The position numbers and the translations under genes are program-made. From JANQIO01 sp036351375 (GTDB lineage: Bacteria; Pseudomonadota; Gammaproteobacteria; Pseudomonadales; Halieaceae), in contig JAZBOY010000032.1 in assembly GCA_036351375.1 (NCBI GenBank), positions 1 through 55,927 of the forward strand: a DNA stretch of 55,927 bases, written 5' to 3'. This document shows, piece after piece, positions 33,899 to 42,305 of this stretch. Below the pieces are notes generated by a model. It searched no databases, was not told the origin of the DNA, and saw nothing but the letters and a program-made list of their open reading frames with translations. Positions within the stretch are counted from its first letter, which is position 1. Every line of letters begins with the position of its first letter.

Positions 33899-34054
33899 GG
33901 AAATTGAGATTCGCTCCGCACGTCCGCCTTCTGTCCTACCTCATCACCAGTCTGCATGGCGTGAGCAACAAGTAGCCACGTATACACCCTCGACGATCCC
34001 CCGTCGTCCGCCTGTACCTTGCCAACCAGAGCCTATGCTCACTGGAGATGTTGT

Positions 34055-34585
34055 ATGAACCTCAAAAAGCTCGTCGCGGCCGTTGCCGTCACCGCCATGC
34101 TGCCCGTTGCCATCAATGCCGTTGCCGGCCACCACGGTGGTCATGGCGACATGGCAAAACAGGAAATGATGAAGCCGACCATCGTTGAAATTGCCGCCGG
34201 CAATGACGATTTCAGCACCCTGGTAGCCGCCGTCAAGGCCGCCGACCTGGCTGAAGTCCTGCAGGGCGAGGGCCCCTACACGGTGTTTGCCCCCACCAAC
34301 GAAGCGTTTGCCGCACTGCCCGACGGCACGGTAGACATGTTGTTGAAGCCGGAGAACAAGGACAAGCTGGTCGAAGTACTCACCTATCACGTGGTGGCCG
34401 GTGAAGTGTACGCCAAGGACGTGGTAACGCTGGATTCAGTCACCACCGTGCAAGGCGGTGACGTGAAAATCACCACCCACGACGGCAAAGTCATGGTCGA
34501 CAATGCGCACGTGGTCAGCACCGATATCGCAGCGTCCAATGGCGTCATTCACGTCATCGACGCGGTGATTCTGCCGCAGTCCTGA
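34055..34585 (+). CDS. Exported fasciclin-domain protein
   Basis: A 176-residue protein with a signal peptide (MNLKKLVAAVAVTAMLPVAI, cleavage near residue 24), a His-rich linker (GHHGGHG) and one complete FAS1 domain: FSTLVAAVKAADLAEVLQ, GPYTVFAPTNEAFAALP, LTYHVVAGEVYAKDV and the closing SNGVIHVIDAVILP. Fasciclin domains mediate adhesion or protein contacts at the surface. I chose ATG 34055 because GGAG lies seven bases upstream and the signal starts there. Two hairpins follow the stop. Confidence 0.92.
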   Translation: MNLKKLVAAVAVTAMLPVAINAVAGHHGGHGDMAKQEMMKPTIVEIAAGNDDFSTLVAAVKAADLAEVLQGEGPYTVFAPTNEAFAALPDGTVDMLLKPENKDKLVEVLTYHVVAGEVYAKDVVTLDSVTTVQGGDVKITTHDGKVMVDNAHVVSTDIAASNGVIHVIDAVILPQS

Positions 34586-34600
34586 AGCAGCAGGGCTAGT

Positions 34601-34650
34601 GCCCCGGAATATCCGGGGCAAAAAAAAGGCGCGCCATTGGCGCGCCTTTT
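34601..34650. terminator. Double-hairpin bidirectional terminator
   Basis: Hairpin one pairs GCCCCGG (34601-34607) with CCGGGGC (34613-34619) and is followed by eight A (34620-34627). Hairpin two pairs GGCGCGCC (34628-34635) with an identical GGCGCGCC (34639-34646) and ends with TTTT. Rightward it serves the fasciclin gene. Leftward, hairpin two followed by the T-run complementary to the A-tract serves the HPPD gene. Confidence 0.88.
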
Positions 34651-34668
34651 CTCGTTCTGGAGGCGGCG

Positions 34669-35757
34669 TCAGGCGGCCGCGTCGTCAGCGCTGATCTTGC
34701 CGCGGCGAATCTGGTCTCGCTCCATCGACTCGAAAAGGGCCTGGAAATTGCCCTCACCGAAACCCTCGTCACCCTTGCGCTGGATGAATTCGAAGAAGAT
34801 CGGCCCGATGCGAGTTTCCGAGAAAATCTGCAGCAGCAGGCGCTGGTGGCCGTCTTCTGTCGTACCGTCCAGCAGGATACCGCGCTGCTTCAGTTCGTTG
34901 ACCGGCTCGCCGTGGCCCGGCAGCCGCTCTTCCAGCATCTCGTAGTAGGTTTCCGGCGGGGCTGTCATCAGCGGCACGCCGCGCTCGATCAGCTTGTCGA
35001 GGCAGGTCAGCAGATCGTCACAGGCAAAGGCGATGTGCTGGATGCCTTCGCCGTTGTACTCCATGAGGTATTCTTCGATCTGGCCTTCGCCGCCGCCTGA
35101 TTCCTCGTTCAGCGGAATGCGAATCTTGCCGTCCGGCGCGGTCATGGCGCGAGACTGCAGGCCGGTGTATTCACCCTTGATATCGAAGTAGCGAATCTCA
35201 CGGAAGTTGAACAGCTTCTCGTAATACTTGGCCCAGTAGTCCATGCGGCCGCGATAGACGTTGTGAGTCAGGTGGTCGATCACCTTGAAGCCACAGCCAT
35301 CCGGGCGCTGGTCAACGCCGTCCAGCCATTCGAAATCGATGTCGTAAATCGACACTCCGTCTTCGTAGCGGTCGATCAAATAGAGTATGGCGCCGCCGAT
35401 GCCGCGAATCGCGGGCAGCTTCAACTCCATCGGGCCGCAGGGAATATCGATCGGCTGCGCACCCAGTTCCAGGGCACGCTGGTAGGCTTCGCCCGCGTCC
35501 TTGACCCGGAACGCCATGCCACAGGCGGAGGGCCCGTGCTCTTCGGCATAGTAGAAGGCGGGAGAGTTCCTGGTGTAGTTGACGATGAAGTTGATGTCGC
35601 CCTGGCGCCACAGGTCCACGTCCTTGGAACGGTGCTTCGCCACCAGGGTGAAACCCATCTGCTCAAAGACGGGTTCCAGCACGCCGCGCTCCGGCGCCGC
35701 GTACTCAACGAATTCAAAGCCATCAAGGCCCATGGGGTTTTCGAACAGGTCTGCCAT
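34669..35757 (-). CDS. hppD: 4-hydroxyphenylpyruvate dioxygenase
   Basis: A 362-residue non-heme iron dioxygenase. It converts 4-hydroxyphenylpyruvate to homogentisate in tyrosine breakdown. The iron ligands are in IDHLTHNVYRG (His), GIQHIAFACDD (His) and FFEFIQRKGDEGFGEGNF (Glu), the last being the family's C-terminal signature. Length is normal for bacterial HPPD. A good GGAGG precedes the ATG. It is divergent from an Lrp/AsnC regulator, with an inverted repeat between, and ends at a strong bidirectional terminator. No homogentisate dioxygenase gene lies in the window. Confidence 0.96.
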   Translation of the reverse strand: MADLFENPMGLDGFEFVEYAAPERGVLEPVFEQMGFTLVAKHRSKDVDLWRQGDINFIVNYTRNSPAFYYAEEHGPSACGMAFRVKDAGEAYQRALELGAQPIDIPCGPMELKLPAIRGIGGAILYLIDRYEDGVSIYDIDFEWLDGVDQRPDGCGFKVIDHLTHNVYRGRMDYWAKYYEKLFNFREIRYFDIKGEYTGLQSRAMTAPDGKIRIPLNEESGGGEGQIEEYLMEYNGEGIQHIAFACDDLLTCLDKLIERGVPLMTAPPETYYEMLEERLPGHGEPVNELKQRGILLDGTTEDGHQRLLLQIFSETRIGPIFFEFIQRKGDEGFGEGNFQALFESMERDQIRRGKISADDAAA

Positions 35758-35861
35758 GTGTCAGGTCCTCCCGCTGTGTAAATTCCGACGGCGCCGGGGC
35801 GCCAAACAAAGATCCAGCTCTAAGCACTATACGCCGCCAAAGCCGGCGATTTTCTTCTATT

Positions 35862-35890
35862 TCACCGGTATACTGCCATCTAACCGGTGA
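35862..35890. promoter_or_regulatory. Inverted repeat between hppD and Lrp gene
   Basis: TCACCGGT (35862-35869) and ACCGGTGA (35883-35890) form an exact inverted repeat with 21-base centre-to-centre spacing, about two helical turns. A third CCGGT half-site follows at about 35897. It lies in the divergent promoter region and is a candidate binding site for the adjacent Lrp/AsnC protein. Confidence 0.5.
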
Positions 35891-35929
35891 TTTCTGCCGG
35901 TATGACCATCTGAATCGGAGATTTCTTCC

Positions 35930-36397
35930 ATGCCCTTCGACCGCGCCGAGCGCGATATCCTGCGCATCCTCCAGGCCAATGGCCGGATCTCCAACGTCGA
36001 GCTGGCGGAACGCGTCGGCCTGTCGGAGTCGCCCTGTTTTCGGCGCGTGCGCCAGTTGGAAAGCAGCGGCGTCGTAGTGAGCTACAACGCCCGCCTCGAC
36101 CAACGCGCCCTGGGCCTGCAGGTCACGGCGTTCGTGCAGGTCTCACTGGGGCAGCACAACGAGGAGCGCCAGGCCGGCTTTCTCGCCGCGGTCGAGGCCG
36201 AGGAGCATATCGTCGAATGCCACGCCATGAGTGGCAGCCACGACTTTCTGTTGAAGGTGGTCGCTTACAGCATGGACCACTTCTCGGAATTGTCCATGCA
36301 GAGAATCCTGAAATTCCCCGGGGTGGAAAGCATCGAGTCGAACTTCAGCCTGAAGGAGATCAAGCACTCCCAGGTGCTGCCGGTGCGCGAGGCCTGA
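35930..36397 (+). CDS. Lrp/AsnC-family regulator
   Basis: A 155-residue regulator. N-terminal HTH (AERDILRILQANGRISNVEL then AERVGLSESPCFRRVRQLE) and C-terminal ligand-binding RAM domain (VTAFVQVSL, CHAMSGSHDFLLKVVA) are complete. GGAG lies nine bases upstream of ATG 35930. Being divergent from hppD, it most likely controls tyrosine catabolism in response to an aromatic amino acid or its keto acid; that is inferred from position. Convergent with hmuV, 15 bases apart. Confidence 0.93.
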   Translation: MPFDRAERDILRILQANGRISNVELAERVGLSESPCFRRVRQLESSGVVVSYNARLDQRALGLQVTAFVQVSLGQHNEERQAGFLAAVEAEEHIVECHAMSGSHDFLLKVVAYSMDHFSELSMQRILKFPGVESIESNFSLKEIKHSQVLPVREA

Positions 36398-36412
36398 GCT
36401 ACCCGGCGAGCC

Positions 36413-37168
36413 TCAGACCAGTACTGCCTCGCCGCGCTGGTTGGTGACGCGCTGGGCGGGATAGCCCCAGAACACCTGCACCCGCTCCGGAGTCAGCAAC
36501 GCGTCTGGGCTGTCCTCCCCGACCAGGCGCCCCGCGTCCAGCAGGCTGGCACGGTGTGCATAGCGCAGCGCCTGGTTGAGGTCGTGCAGTACGGCAACAA
36601 CCCCGTAACCCTGGATTTCGCAAAGCTCGCGCACCCGGCCCAGCAGCGTGTGCTGCTGGCCGAGATCCTGGGCCGATGTGGGTTCGTCCAGTAACAGCAG
36701 CGGTGCTCGCTCTGCCTGTGATAACTGCAACAGGCAACGGGCCAGGTGTACCCGCTGTTTTTCACCGCCCGACAGGCGCGGATATGCCTGCCCCCGCAGC
36801 CTGGCGCATTGAGCCAACTCCATGACCCGGCGTACCGCGTCGTTCTGCTCTCGCCAGGCGAGCCGCAATGGCGTGGCGCCCAGGGCCACGACCTCCTCCG
36901 CGGTAAAGCCAAAGTTGAGCTGGGAACTCTGGGGCAATACCGCCAGGTGACGCGCCCGCTCTTCCGAGTTCCAGGCGCCCAGGTCCTGCCCGTGCAAGGT
37001 CACCTTGCCCCGATAGGGCATCTCCCCCGCCACCAGCCTCAGCAAGGTCGACTTGCCGGCGCCGTTGCATCCGAGCAGCGCGTGAAACTCTCTCGCATGA
37101 GTTGCCCAGGAATCGATGCGCAGGGAGAACCCGCTGCGCAGCAGCTCGACCTGTTCCAGTTGCAGCAT
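36413..37168 (-). CDS. hmuV: Heme ABC transporter ATP-binding protein
   Basis: A 251-residue ATPase. Walker A (GCNGAGKSTLL), the Q-loop region, the LSGGEKQRVHLARCLL signature and Walker B (LLLLDEPTSAQD) are intact. It belongs to the HmuV/FecE branch and powers inner-membrane heme import with HmuU and HmuT. Its start is directly adjacent to the hmuU stop. Last gene of the leftward heme operon. Confidence 0.94.
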   Translation of the reverse strand: MLQLEQVELLRSGFSLRIDSWATHAREFHALLGCNGAGKSTLLRLVAGEMPYRGKVTLHGQDLGAWNSEERARHLAVLPQSSQLNFGFTAEEVVALGATPLRLAWREQNDAVRRVMELAQCARLRGQAYPRLSGGEKQRVHLARCLLQLSQAERAPLLLLDEPTSAQDLGQQHTLLGRVRELCEIQGYGVVAVLHDLNQALRYAHRASLLDAGRLVGEDSPDALLTPERVQVFWGYPAQRVTNQRGEAVLV

Positions 37169-38200
37169 CTAGCCACGCTCCTTTTGCTGCAGCAGCAAAA
37201 CGATAAAGAACGGGGCGCCCAGCAGTGCAGTGACCATGCCCACCGGCAGTTCCGCCGGCTGGATGACCAGGCGCGAAACAATATCGGCCAGCAGTAGCAG
37301 CAGCGCGCCGCCGAGCCCGGCCAGCGGCAGCAGGCTGCGATGATCGGGGCCGCTGAGCGTGCGCACCATATGCGGCACCACCAGCCCGACAAAGCCGATA
37401 ACGCCGGCGCAGGCAACGGACAGCCCGACTCCCAGCGCCACCAGCAGGATCAGCTCTCGCTTCAGGCTTTCGACGTGAATCCCCAGGTGGCGCGCTTCCG
37501 CTTCACCCAGCAGCAACGCGTTGAGGGCGGCGGCGCGATACTGGAAGCGCCAGGCAATGGCCACCGCGACTACCAGCGCGAGCCACACCCGGGTGCTGTC
37601 GGCCGCGGCCAGCGAACCCATTTGCCAGAGCGTGAGGTCGCGCAGCCGGCTGTCATCGGCGACATAGCTGATCAGGCCGATCAGGCTGCCGGCGAGAGCC
37701 GAGATGGCAATGCCCGCCAGCAACAGCACCAGCACCGATGTGCCAAGGCTGGCGCGGGCCAGGCGATAGATCAGCAGGCTGCAGGCAAAGCCGGCGGCAA
37801 ATGCGCTGAGCGGCACCGTCCACCAGCTGGCAGCGACGGGAGAAAAGTAGATCGCCAGCACGGCGCCGACTGCAGCGCCGGATGACACGCCGATAATGCC
37901 GGGATCGGCCAGCGGATTGCGAAACAGCCCCTGCATGGCAGCACCGCACTGGGCCAGCATCGCGCCTACCAGCACCGCCAACAGGGTGCGCGGCAGGCGC
38001 AGCTCCCAGACGACTGCCTGCTCGTGGGCGGCCAGACTGCTGCGGCTGCTGCCAAGGATATTGTCGAGCACAGCCAACAGGCTGTCCCACAGGGGAAGTG
38101 ACAGCGCGCCCGACGACATGGAGGCCAGGCATCCAAAGACCAGCAGTGCCGCCAGCGCCAGCGCTGTGGTGGTCAGTGGCAGGCGCACCAGGGTCTTCAC
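37169..38200 (-). CDS. hmuU: Heme ABC transporter permease
   Basis: A 343-residue FecCD-type permease with eight to ten membrane helices. Visible are the RLPRTLLAVLVGAMLAQCGA motif, MQGLFRNPLADPGIIGVSSG and CAGVIGFVGLVVPHMVR, all typical of iron-siderophore/heme permeases. It forms the channel for heme with HmuV as motor. Start codon is GTG, immediately after the hmuT stop, so the two are translationally coupled. Confidence 0.94.
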   Translation of the reverse strand: MKTLVRLPLTTTALALAALLVFGCLASMSSGALSLPLWDSLLAVLDNILGSSRSSLAAHEQAVVWELRLPRTLLAVLVGAMLAQCGAAMQGLFRNPLADPGIIGVSSGAAVGAVLAIYFSPVAASWWTVPLSAFAAGFACSLLIYRLARASLGTSVLVLLLAGIAISALAGSLIGLISYVADDSRLRDLTLWQMGSLAAADSTRVWLALVVAVAIAWRFQYRAAALNALLLGEAEARHLGIHVESLKRELILLVALGVGLSVACAGVIGFVGLVVPHMVRTLSGPDHRSLLPLAGLGGALLLLLADIVSRLVIQPAELPVGMVTALLGAPFFIVLLLQQKERG

Positions 38201-39058
38201 TCAGTTGGCCTGCTCTGCAAACTGCTGGCGGGCAGCCTGCTGGATGCGGCCGGCTTCCGCTACTGCCGCCACACTGATGCCCGCTACCAGCGTGCCGGCA
38301 TCCACCGCAAACAGGCGGCCATCACGCACCGCGGGACTGAAACGCAAGACGGGGAACTGTTCGATGAAGGCCTGGCTGCCCAGGTTCTCCGCATCGGCCA
38401 GCACCAGCAGGTCGGGTGCCAGGGCCAGTAGTGCCTCCGGCGTTACCGAGCGGTAATTGGCATGCTCGGCCACATTGTCTGCGCCCAGCAGGTCGAGGAA
38501 GCCGGCCCCGGCGGTGCCAGAACCTGCGAGCCTCAACTTGCCGCCCTCCGCCCGTAGCAGGAAAGCCGCCTTCTGGCCCAGCAAGGCCTGGTCTGCCAGT
38601 TGCACAGACTGGCCGCGCAGCCGCTCCGCGAGCACCGCCCCGCCCCGGCTTCCCGTGGCGTTGGCAATGGCTTCGATGTTGGCGATCAATGTCGGCAGGC
38701 TCTCCGGACTGTCGAGCTTTAATACCGGCACCTCGGCTCGCGCCAGCGCCTCAAGCACATGTGGCGGGCCCATGTGTTCGGAGCCGATGACCAGATCCGG
38801 CGCCAGGCTGATCAGGCCCTCCGCCGACAGGGCCCGGTGATAACCCAGCCGAGGCAAGGACTGGCCCGCCGGCAGCTCACTGGAAGCATCCACCGCTACC
38901 AGGCGCTCGGACACTCCCAACAGCTGCAGGATTTCTGTTGCGGCGGCGTCGGTACTCACCAGGCGTTGGGGTACGGTAGCGGTCGGCGCTGACGGTTGCT
39001 CGGCAGCCTGGGCGACCAGCGCCATCAGCAGTGCGGCGGGCAGTAATCGAATCACCAT
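38201..39058 (-). CDS. hmuT: Periplasmic heme-binding protein
   Basis: A 285-residue substrate-binding protein of the heme ABC importer. Signal peptide (MVIRLLPAALLMALVAQAAE, cleavage near residue 19), then RLVSTDAAATEILQLLG and LPRLGYHRALSAEGLISLAPDLV, which in PhuT/ShuT-type proteins contains the heme-ligand tyrosine (here Tyr73). I chose ATG 39056-39058, where AGGAGA precedes and the signal begins; a longer frame to 39124 would overlap the Fur-like box. First gene of the leftward heme operon. Confidence 0.93.
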   Translation of the reverse strand: MVIRLLPAALLMALVAQAAEQPSAPTATVPQRLVSTDAAATEILQLLGVSERLVAVDASSELPAGQSLPRLGYHRALSAEGLISLAPDLVIGSEHMGPPHVLEALARAEVPVLKLDSPESLPTLIANIEAIANATGSRGGAVLAERLRGQSVQLADQALLGQKAAFLLRAEGGKLRLAGSGTAGAGFLDLLGADNVAEHANYRSVTPEALLALAPDLLVLADAENLGSQAFIEQFPVLRFSPAVRDGRLFAVDAGTLVAGISVAAVAEAGRIQQAARQQFAEQAN

Positions 39059-39112
39059 GGGGGTCTCTCCTGCGGATTTTGACGCAGTGTAGTTTTTCTT
39101 TTCACGAATCGC

Positions 39113-39131
39113 AATGCGAATCATTCTTATT
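39113..39131. promoter_or_regulatory. Fur-box-like site in the divergent heme promoter
   Basis: AATGCGAATCATTCTTATT contains TGCGAAT-C-ATTCTTA, 10 of 14 matches to the 7-1-7 Fur core. It lies 55 bases from the hmuT start and 81 from the receptor start, placed to repress both divergent operons when iron is plentiful. Confidence 0.65.
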
Positions 39132-39211
39132 TACATTCGTAAAAAACATTGCTAGCTTGAATGGCATTCAGGGCTCCAGCCCGTCACTTGCTGAAACCAA
39201 GGATGCCGAGA

Positions 39212-41254
39212 ATGAGCAGTACTCTCTCCATAGGAAGACCCTTCACACGGACACCCGTCGCCCGCACCCTCACCGCCCTATGCCTGGGGCTTTCTCTCAA
39301 CTCAACGGTAATCGCCCAGCAAAGCACGCCGGTGCTGGAGAACATCGTTGTGACCGCCACTCGCGTCGAGCGAGACCTGTCAGCCATCGGCCGCGCCATC
39401 TCGGTCGTGGACCGCGATGAGATCGAATCCATCGCCGGCCAGTCAGTGGCCGACGTATTGCGTTTCCAGCCCAATATCAGTGTTGAAGGTGGTCCCCGCG
39501 CCGGCAGCCAGACGGTTAACATTCGCGGTCTCGGCGGCAACAAGGTGCTGCAGACGGTCGACGGCGCCCGCCTCTCTTTCGAGTCTGGCCACCGTCCCAG
39601 CTACTACCTGGACCCTGAACTGCTGCGCAACGTGGAAGCCCTGCGCGGCCCGGCCAGCAGCCTGTGGGGATCCGGCGCACTGGGTGGCGTGATCGCCCAG
39701 AACACCCTGGAACCCACCGACCTGCTGGGCGAGCGCGCACTGGGCGGCTTTGTGCGCAGTGGTTTCAACGGCAACAACGACCAGCTCACCACCACCGTGG
39801 CGTTGGCGGGACAGGCGGACCGCGCCAACTGGCTGGTCAGCGGCTACTTCCGGGACAGCGATGATGTGGAGCTGGGCAACGGCGACACCTTGCAGGATTC
39901 CGCCACCGAAGATCACGGGGTGCTGGCCAAGGTGAACTGGGCCGTCGCAGAGCACCACGACCTGCAGTTCAACGTAAGGGCCAATCGCGTTGACGGCAGC
40001 GTACCTGCCAACGGCACGGCCGAACCGAACGACACCAGCAACTTTCTGCTCGACCGGGATTCAGAGACCGTCAACGCCAGCGTACGCTGGGATTACGATC
40101 CGGGCTCCGAGCTGATCAACAGCCGGGTGCTGGCCTACTGGAACAGTATTGATATCGATGAATCGCGGCTGGCTGACGGCCGTGCTGACAATACCCAGCT
40201 CGACGAATACGGCATCAACCTGATGAACGTCAGCGAGTTCGGCTGGGCCACCCTGGCGTTGGGCGCTGACATCTACCGCGAGGATTTCGAGGCCGAGCGC
40301 TCCGGCACGTTCCGCCCTGCCCCTCCACAGGCGATCACCGACGTGTGGAGCGCCTACGCCAAGGCAGAGATTCCGCTGGCCGCGCAATGGCGCATGGACC
40401 TGGGCCTGCGCTACGACGACTTCACCACGGAAGCCGACAACCTCGATGAAGAACGCTCGGCGGATGACACCTCGATGTCGGCTGCGCTGGTGTGGACCGC
40501 CACCGAGTGGGCCACCCTGGCCCTGCGCTACGATGAGGCCTTCCGCGCCCCCACCGCCGAGGAGCTCTACACCACCGGCACCCACTTCTGCATCTTCCCG
40601 GGCTTCTGCAACGGCTTTGTGCCCAACGCCGAGCTCGAGCCCGAGCAGGCCGCCAATGTTGAACTGGTCGGCCAGTTCAACTTCACCGACACGCTCGGGG
40701 CCGACCGCATCAACCTGCAGGCGTCGGTATTCCAGAACGAGGTGGACAACTTTATCGAGCAGGTGGTCTCCGACCCGACCTTCGGCCCCTTCGGCGATGC
40801 CGGAACGACCACCTACATCAACGTCGACCAGGCCACCCTGGAGGGCTTCGAATTGCAGGGCACCTACCAGCGCAATGCACTGGTATTCAGGCTGGCCTAC
40901 GGCCAGACCCGCGGTGAGGACGACAACAGCGGTGGCGATCTCACCAACATTCCCGCCGATACCCTGGTGGCGGATCTCAGCTACGGCTTCCTGCGCAACA
41001 CCCTGTTTACCGGTGTGCGCGTGACTGACGCCGCCGCCCAGCGCCGCACCGACTTCCCGGAAAACCAGGATGGCAGTGTGTTCGACAGCTACACGGTCAC
41101 CGATCTCTACGCCAGCTGGCAGCCGGCCTCAGTGCCGGGCCTGAAGCTGGACCTGAACATCAACAACCTCGAGGACGAGTTCTACACCCGCGCCTGGGAC
41201 CAGGTCCCGGAGGCCGGCCGCGAAGTCATCCTGTTTGCCCGTTACAGCTTTTAG
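39212..41254 (+). CDS. TonB-dependent heme/hemoglobin receptor
   Basis: A 680-residue outer-membrane receptor. Signal peptide in residues ~1-37 (ARTLTALCLGLSLNSTVIAQ), TonB-box region ENIVVTATR, a complete plug domain (VVDRDEIESIAGQSVADVL, VNIRGLGGNKVLQTVDGAR, GPASSLWGSGALGGVI) and a 22-strand barrel ending in Phe (LFARYSF). The FRAP motif (FRAPTAEELY) and a following PNAELEPEQ match the FRAP/NPNL region of heme receptors. I chose ATG 39212 because AAGGA lies eight bases upstream; earlier in-frame starts (39161, 39203) lack one. No tonB or exbBD is in the window. Confidence 0.9.
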   Translation: MSSTLSIGRPFTRTPVARTLTALCLGLSLNSTVIAQQSTPVLENIVVTATRVERDLSAIGRAISVVDRDEIESIAGQSVADVLRFQPNISVEGGPRAGSQTVNIRGLGGNKVLQTVDGARLSFESGHRPSYYLDPELLRNVEALRGPASSLWGSGALGGVIAQNTLEPTDLLGERALGGFVRSGFNGNNDQLTTTVALAGQADRANWLVSGYFRDSDDVELGNGDTLQDSATEDHGVLAKVNWAVAEHHDLQFNVRANRVDGSVPANGTAEPNDTSNFLLDRDSETVNASVRWDYDPGSELINSRVLAYWNSIDIDESRLADGRADNTQLDEYGINLMNVSEFGWATLALGADIYREDFEAERSGTFRPAPPQAITDVWSAYAKAEIPLAAQWRMDLGLRYDDFTTEADNLDEERSADDTSMSAALVWTATEWATLALRYDEAFRAPTAEELYTTGTHFCIFPGFCNGFVPNAELEPEQAANVELVGQFNFTDTLGADRINLQASVFQNEVDNFIEQVVSDPTFGPFGDAGTTTYINVDQATLEGFELQGTYQRNALVFRLAYGQTRGEDDNSGGDLTNIPADTLVADLSYGFLRNTLFTGVRVTDAAAQRRTDFPENQDGSVFDSYTVTDLYASWQPASVPGLKLDLNINNLEDEFYTRAWDQVPEAGREVILFARYSF

Positions 41255-41263
41255 GAGGCATCC

Positions 41264-41656
41264 GTGAACCAGCCCGTAGAACCCACGCTGCAGCAAGACC
41301 AGGTACTACCGCTGCTGCAGGCGCTGCCCCAGTGGGGCAACACCGTAACCATCGTCTTCAGCGGCGGCTGCGTGTTCGAATTCAAGGGCCCGTTCCCGGA
41401 GGGCACACTCGCCGAGGGCTTTTACAACCTGGACGGACCGGTACCCGGCTTCCACGGCCACCTGCGGGTGGAGGCGCTGCAGCGAGTTCGCTTCCAGGAC
41501 AAGCCACACCGCGGCCGCGACAGCTATGCATTCGCGTTCGAAGACGCCGGCGGCAGCACTGTATTCAAGGTATTCCTAGGGCGCGACAGCGAGGGCGAAA
41601 TCATCGCCGAGCAGCTCGAGGAGTTCCAGCGCATTCGCAGCACGCTTAGCGTCTAG
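41264..41656 (+). CDS. hutX: HutX/HuvX-family cytoplasmic heme carrier
   Basis: A 130-residue ChuX/HutX-like protein. Family patterns visible: WGNTVTIVFSGGCVFEFKG, PFPEGTLAEGFYNL and HGHLRVEALQRVRFQDKPHR. Such proteins bind heme in the cytoplasm and pass it to HutZ-type enzymes. It is a little shorter than Vibrio HutX. GTG start at 41264 follows a strong AGGAGG, nine bases after the receptor stop, so it is in the same operon. Confidence 0.85.
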   Translation: MNQPVEPTLQQDQVLPLLQALPQWGNTVTIVFSGGCVFEFKGPFPEGTLAEGFYNLDGPVPGFHGHLRVEALQRVRFQDKPHRGRDSYAFAFEDAGGSTVFKVFLGRDSEGEIIAEQLEEFQRIRSTLSV

Positions 41657-41698
41657 GACTGGGCGTCCCCGACCAGGCGTCCCCGACTGGGCGTCCCC
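41657..41698. repeat. 14-bp tandem repeat between hutX and hutZ
   Basis: Three tandem 14-base units follow the hutX stop directly: GACTGGGCGTCCCC (41657-41670), GACCAGGCGTCCCC (41671-41684), GACTGGGCGTCCCC (41685-41698), then a degenerate AACTACGCGC. GGGCG and CGTCCCC in neighbouring units can partly pair, so the transcript may fold here. Confidence 0.85.
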
Positions 41699-41773
41699 AA
41701 CTACGCGCCTGACAATCCGTGCCTAACAACTTGTGCCAAAAATTTCAGACCACTGTGATTCAGGAGAGACCCA

Positions 41774-42298
41774 ATGAAGAACAAAGCCATGGAAAGCCGC
41801 CTCAGTGACGAGGTCATGGCGTTTATCAATTCACGCCGTAGCCTGCAGCTCGCGAGCATCGACCCGGAAGGTGTGCCGTTTGCCTCCTATGCACCCTTTG
41901 CCATCGGTGACGAGTGCCTCTATGTGCTGCTGAGCGAAATCGCCCTGCACGCCATCAACCTGCAGAGCAACCCTACTGCCTCGGTACTGATCATCGAAGA
42001 CGAGGACTCGGCGGGTGAGCTGTTCGCACGCGTTCGCGTGAACTATACGGTGCGCGCGGAGCGCATCGAGTACGACAGCCAGGACTGGCACACCGCCATG
42101 CAGGCGCTGACCGAACGTCACGGCGAGCGCCCCCGCAATCTTGGCGAACACACCGACTTCAAGATGTTCCGGCTGGTACCGGAGCGCGGTCGCTACGTGA
42201 AAGGTTTTGGCAAGGCGTACACGCTGGCCGGTGAGTCGCTGGCCGGCGAAGCGGTGGACCACCTGCGCGACGGCCACAAGCGGCGCAGCGCGGCCTAG
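41774..42298 (+). CDS. hutZ: HutZ/HugZ-family heme utilisation protein
   Basis: A 174-residue protein of the pyridoxamine-phosphate-oxidase-like split-barrel fold, HutZ/HugZ branch. Visible: INSRRSLQLASIDPEGVPFASYAPFAI, YVLLSEIALHAINLQSNP and the C-terminal FRLVPERGRYVKGFGKAYTL with HLRDGHK, where HutZ-type proteins place heme-contacting residues. HutZ can degrade heme and release iron. AGGAGAG precedes the ATG. It closes the heme operon, completing uptake, transport and breakdown. Confidence 0.88.
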   Translation: MKNKAMESRLSDEVMAFINSRRSLQLASIDPEGVPFASYAPFAIGDECLYVLLSEIALHAINLQSNPTASVLIIEDEDSAGELFARVRVNYTVRAERIEYDSQDWHTAMQALTERHGERPRNLGEHTDFKMFRLVPERGRYVKGFGKAYTLAGESLAGEAVDHLRDGHKRRSAA

Positions 42299-42305
42299 TA
42301 GAGCA

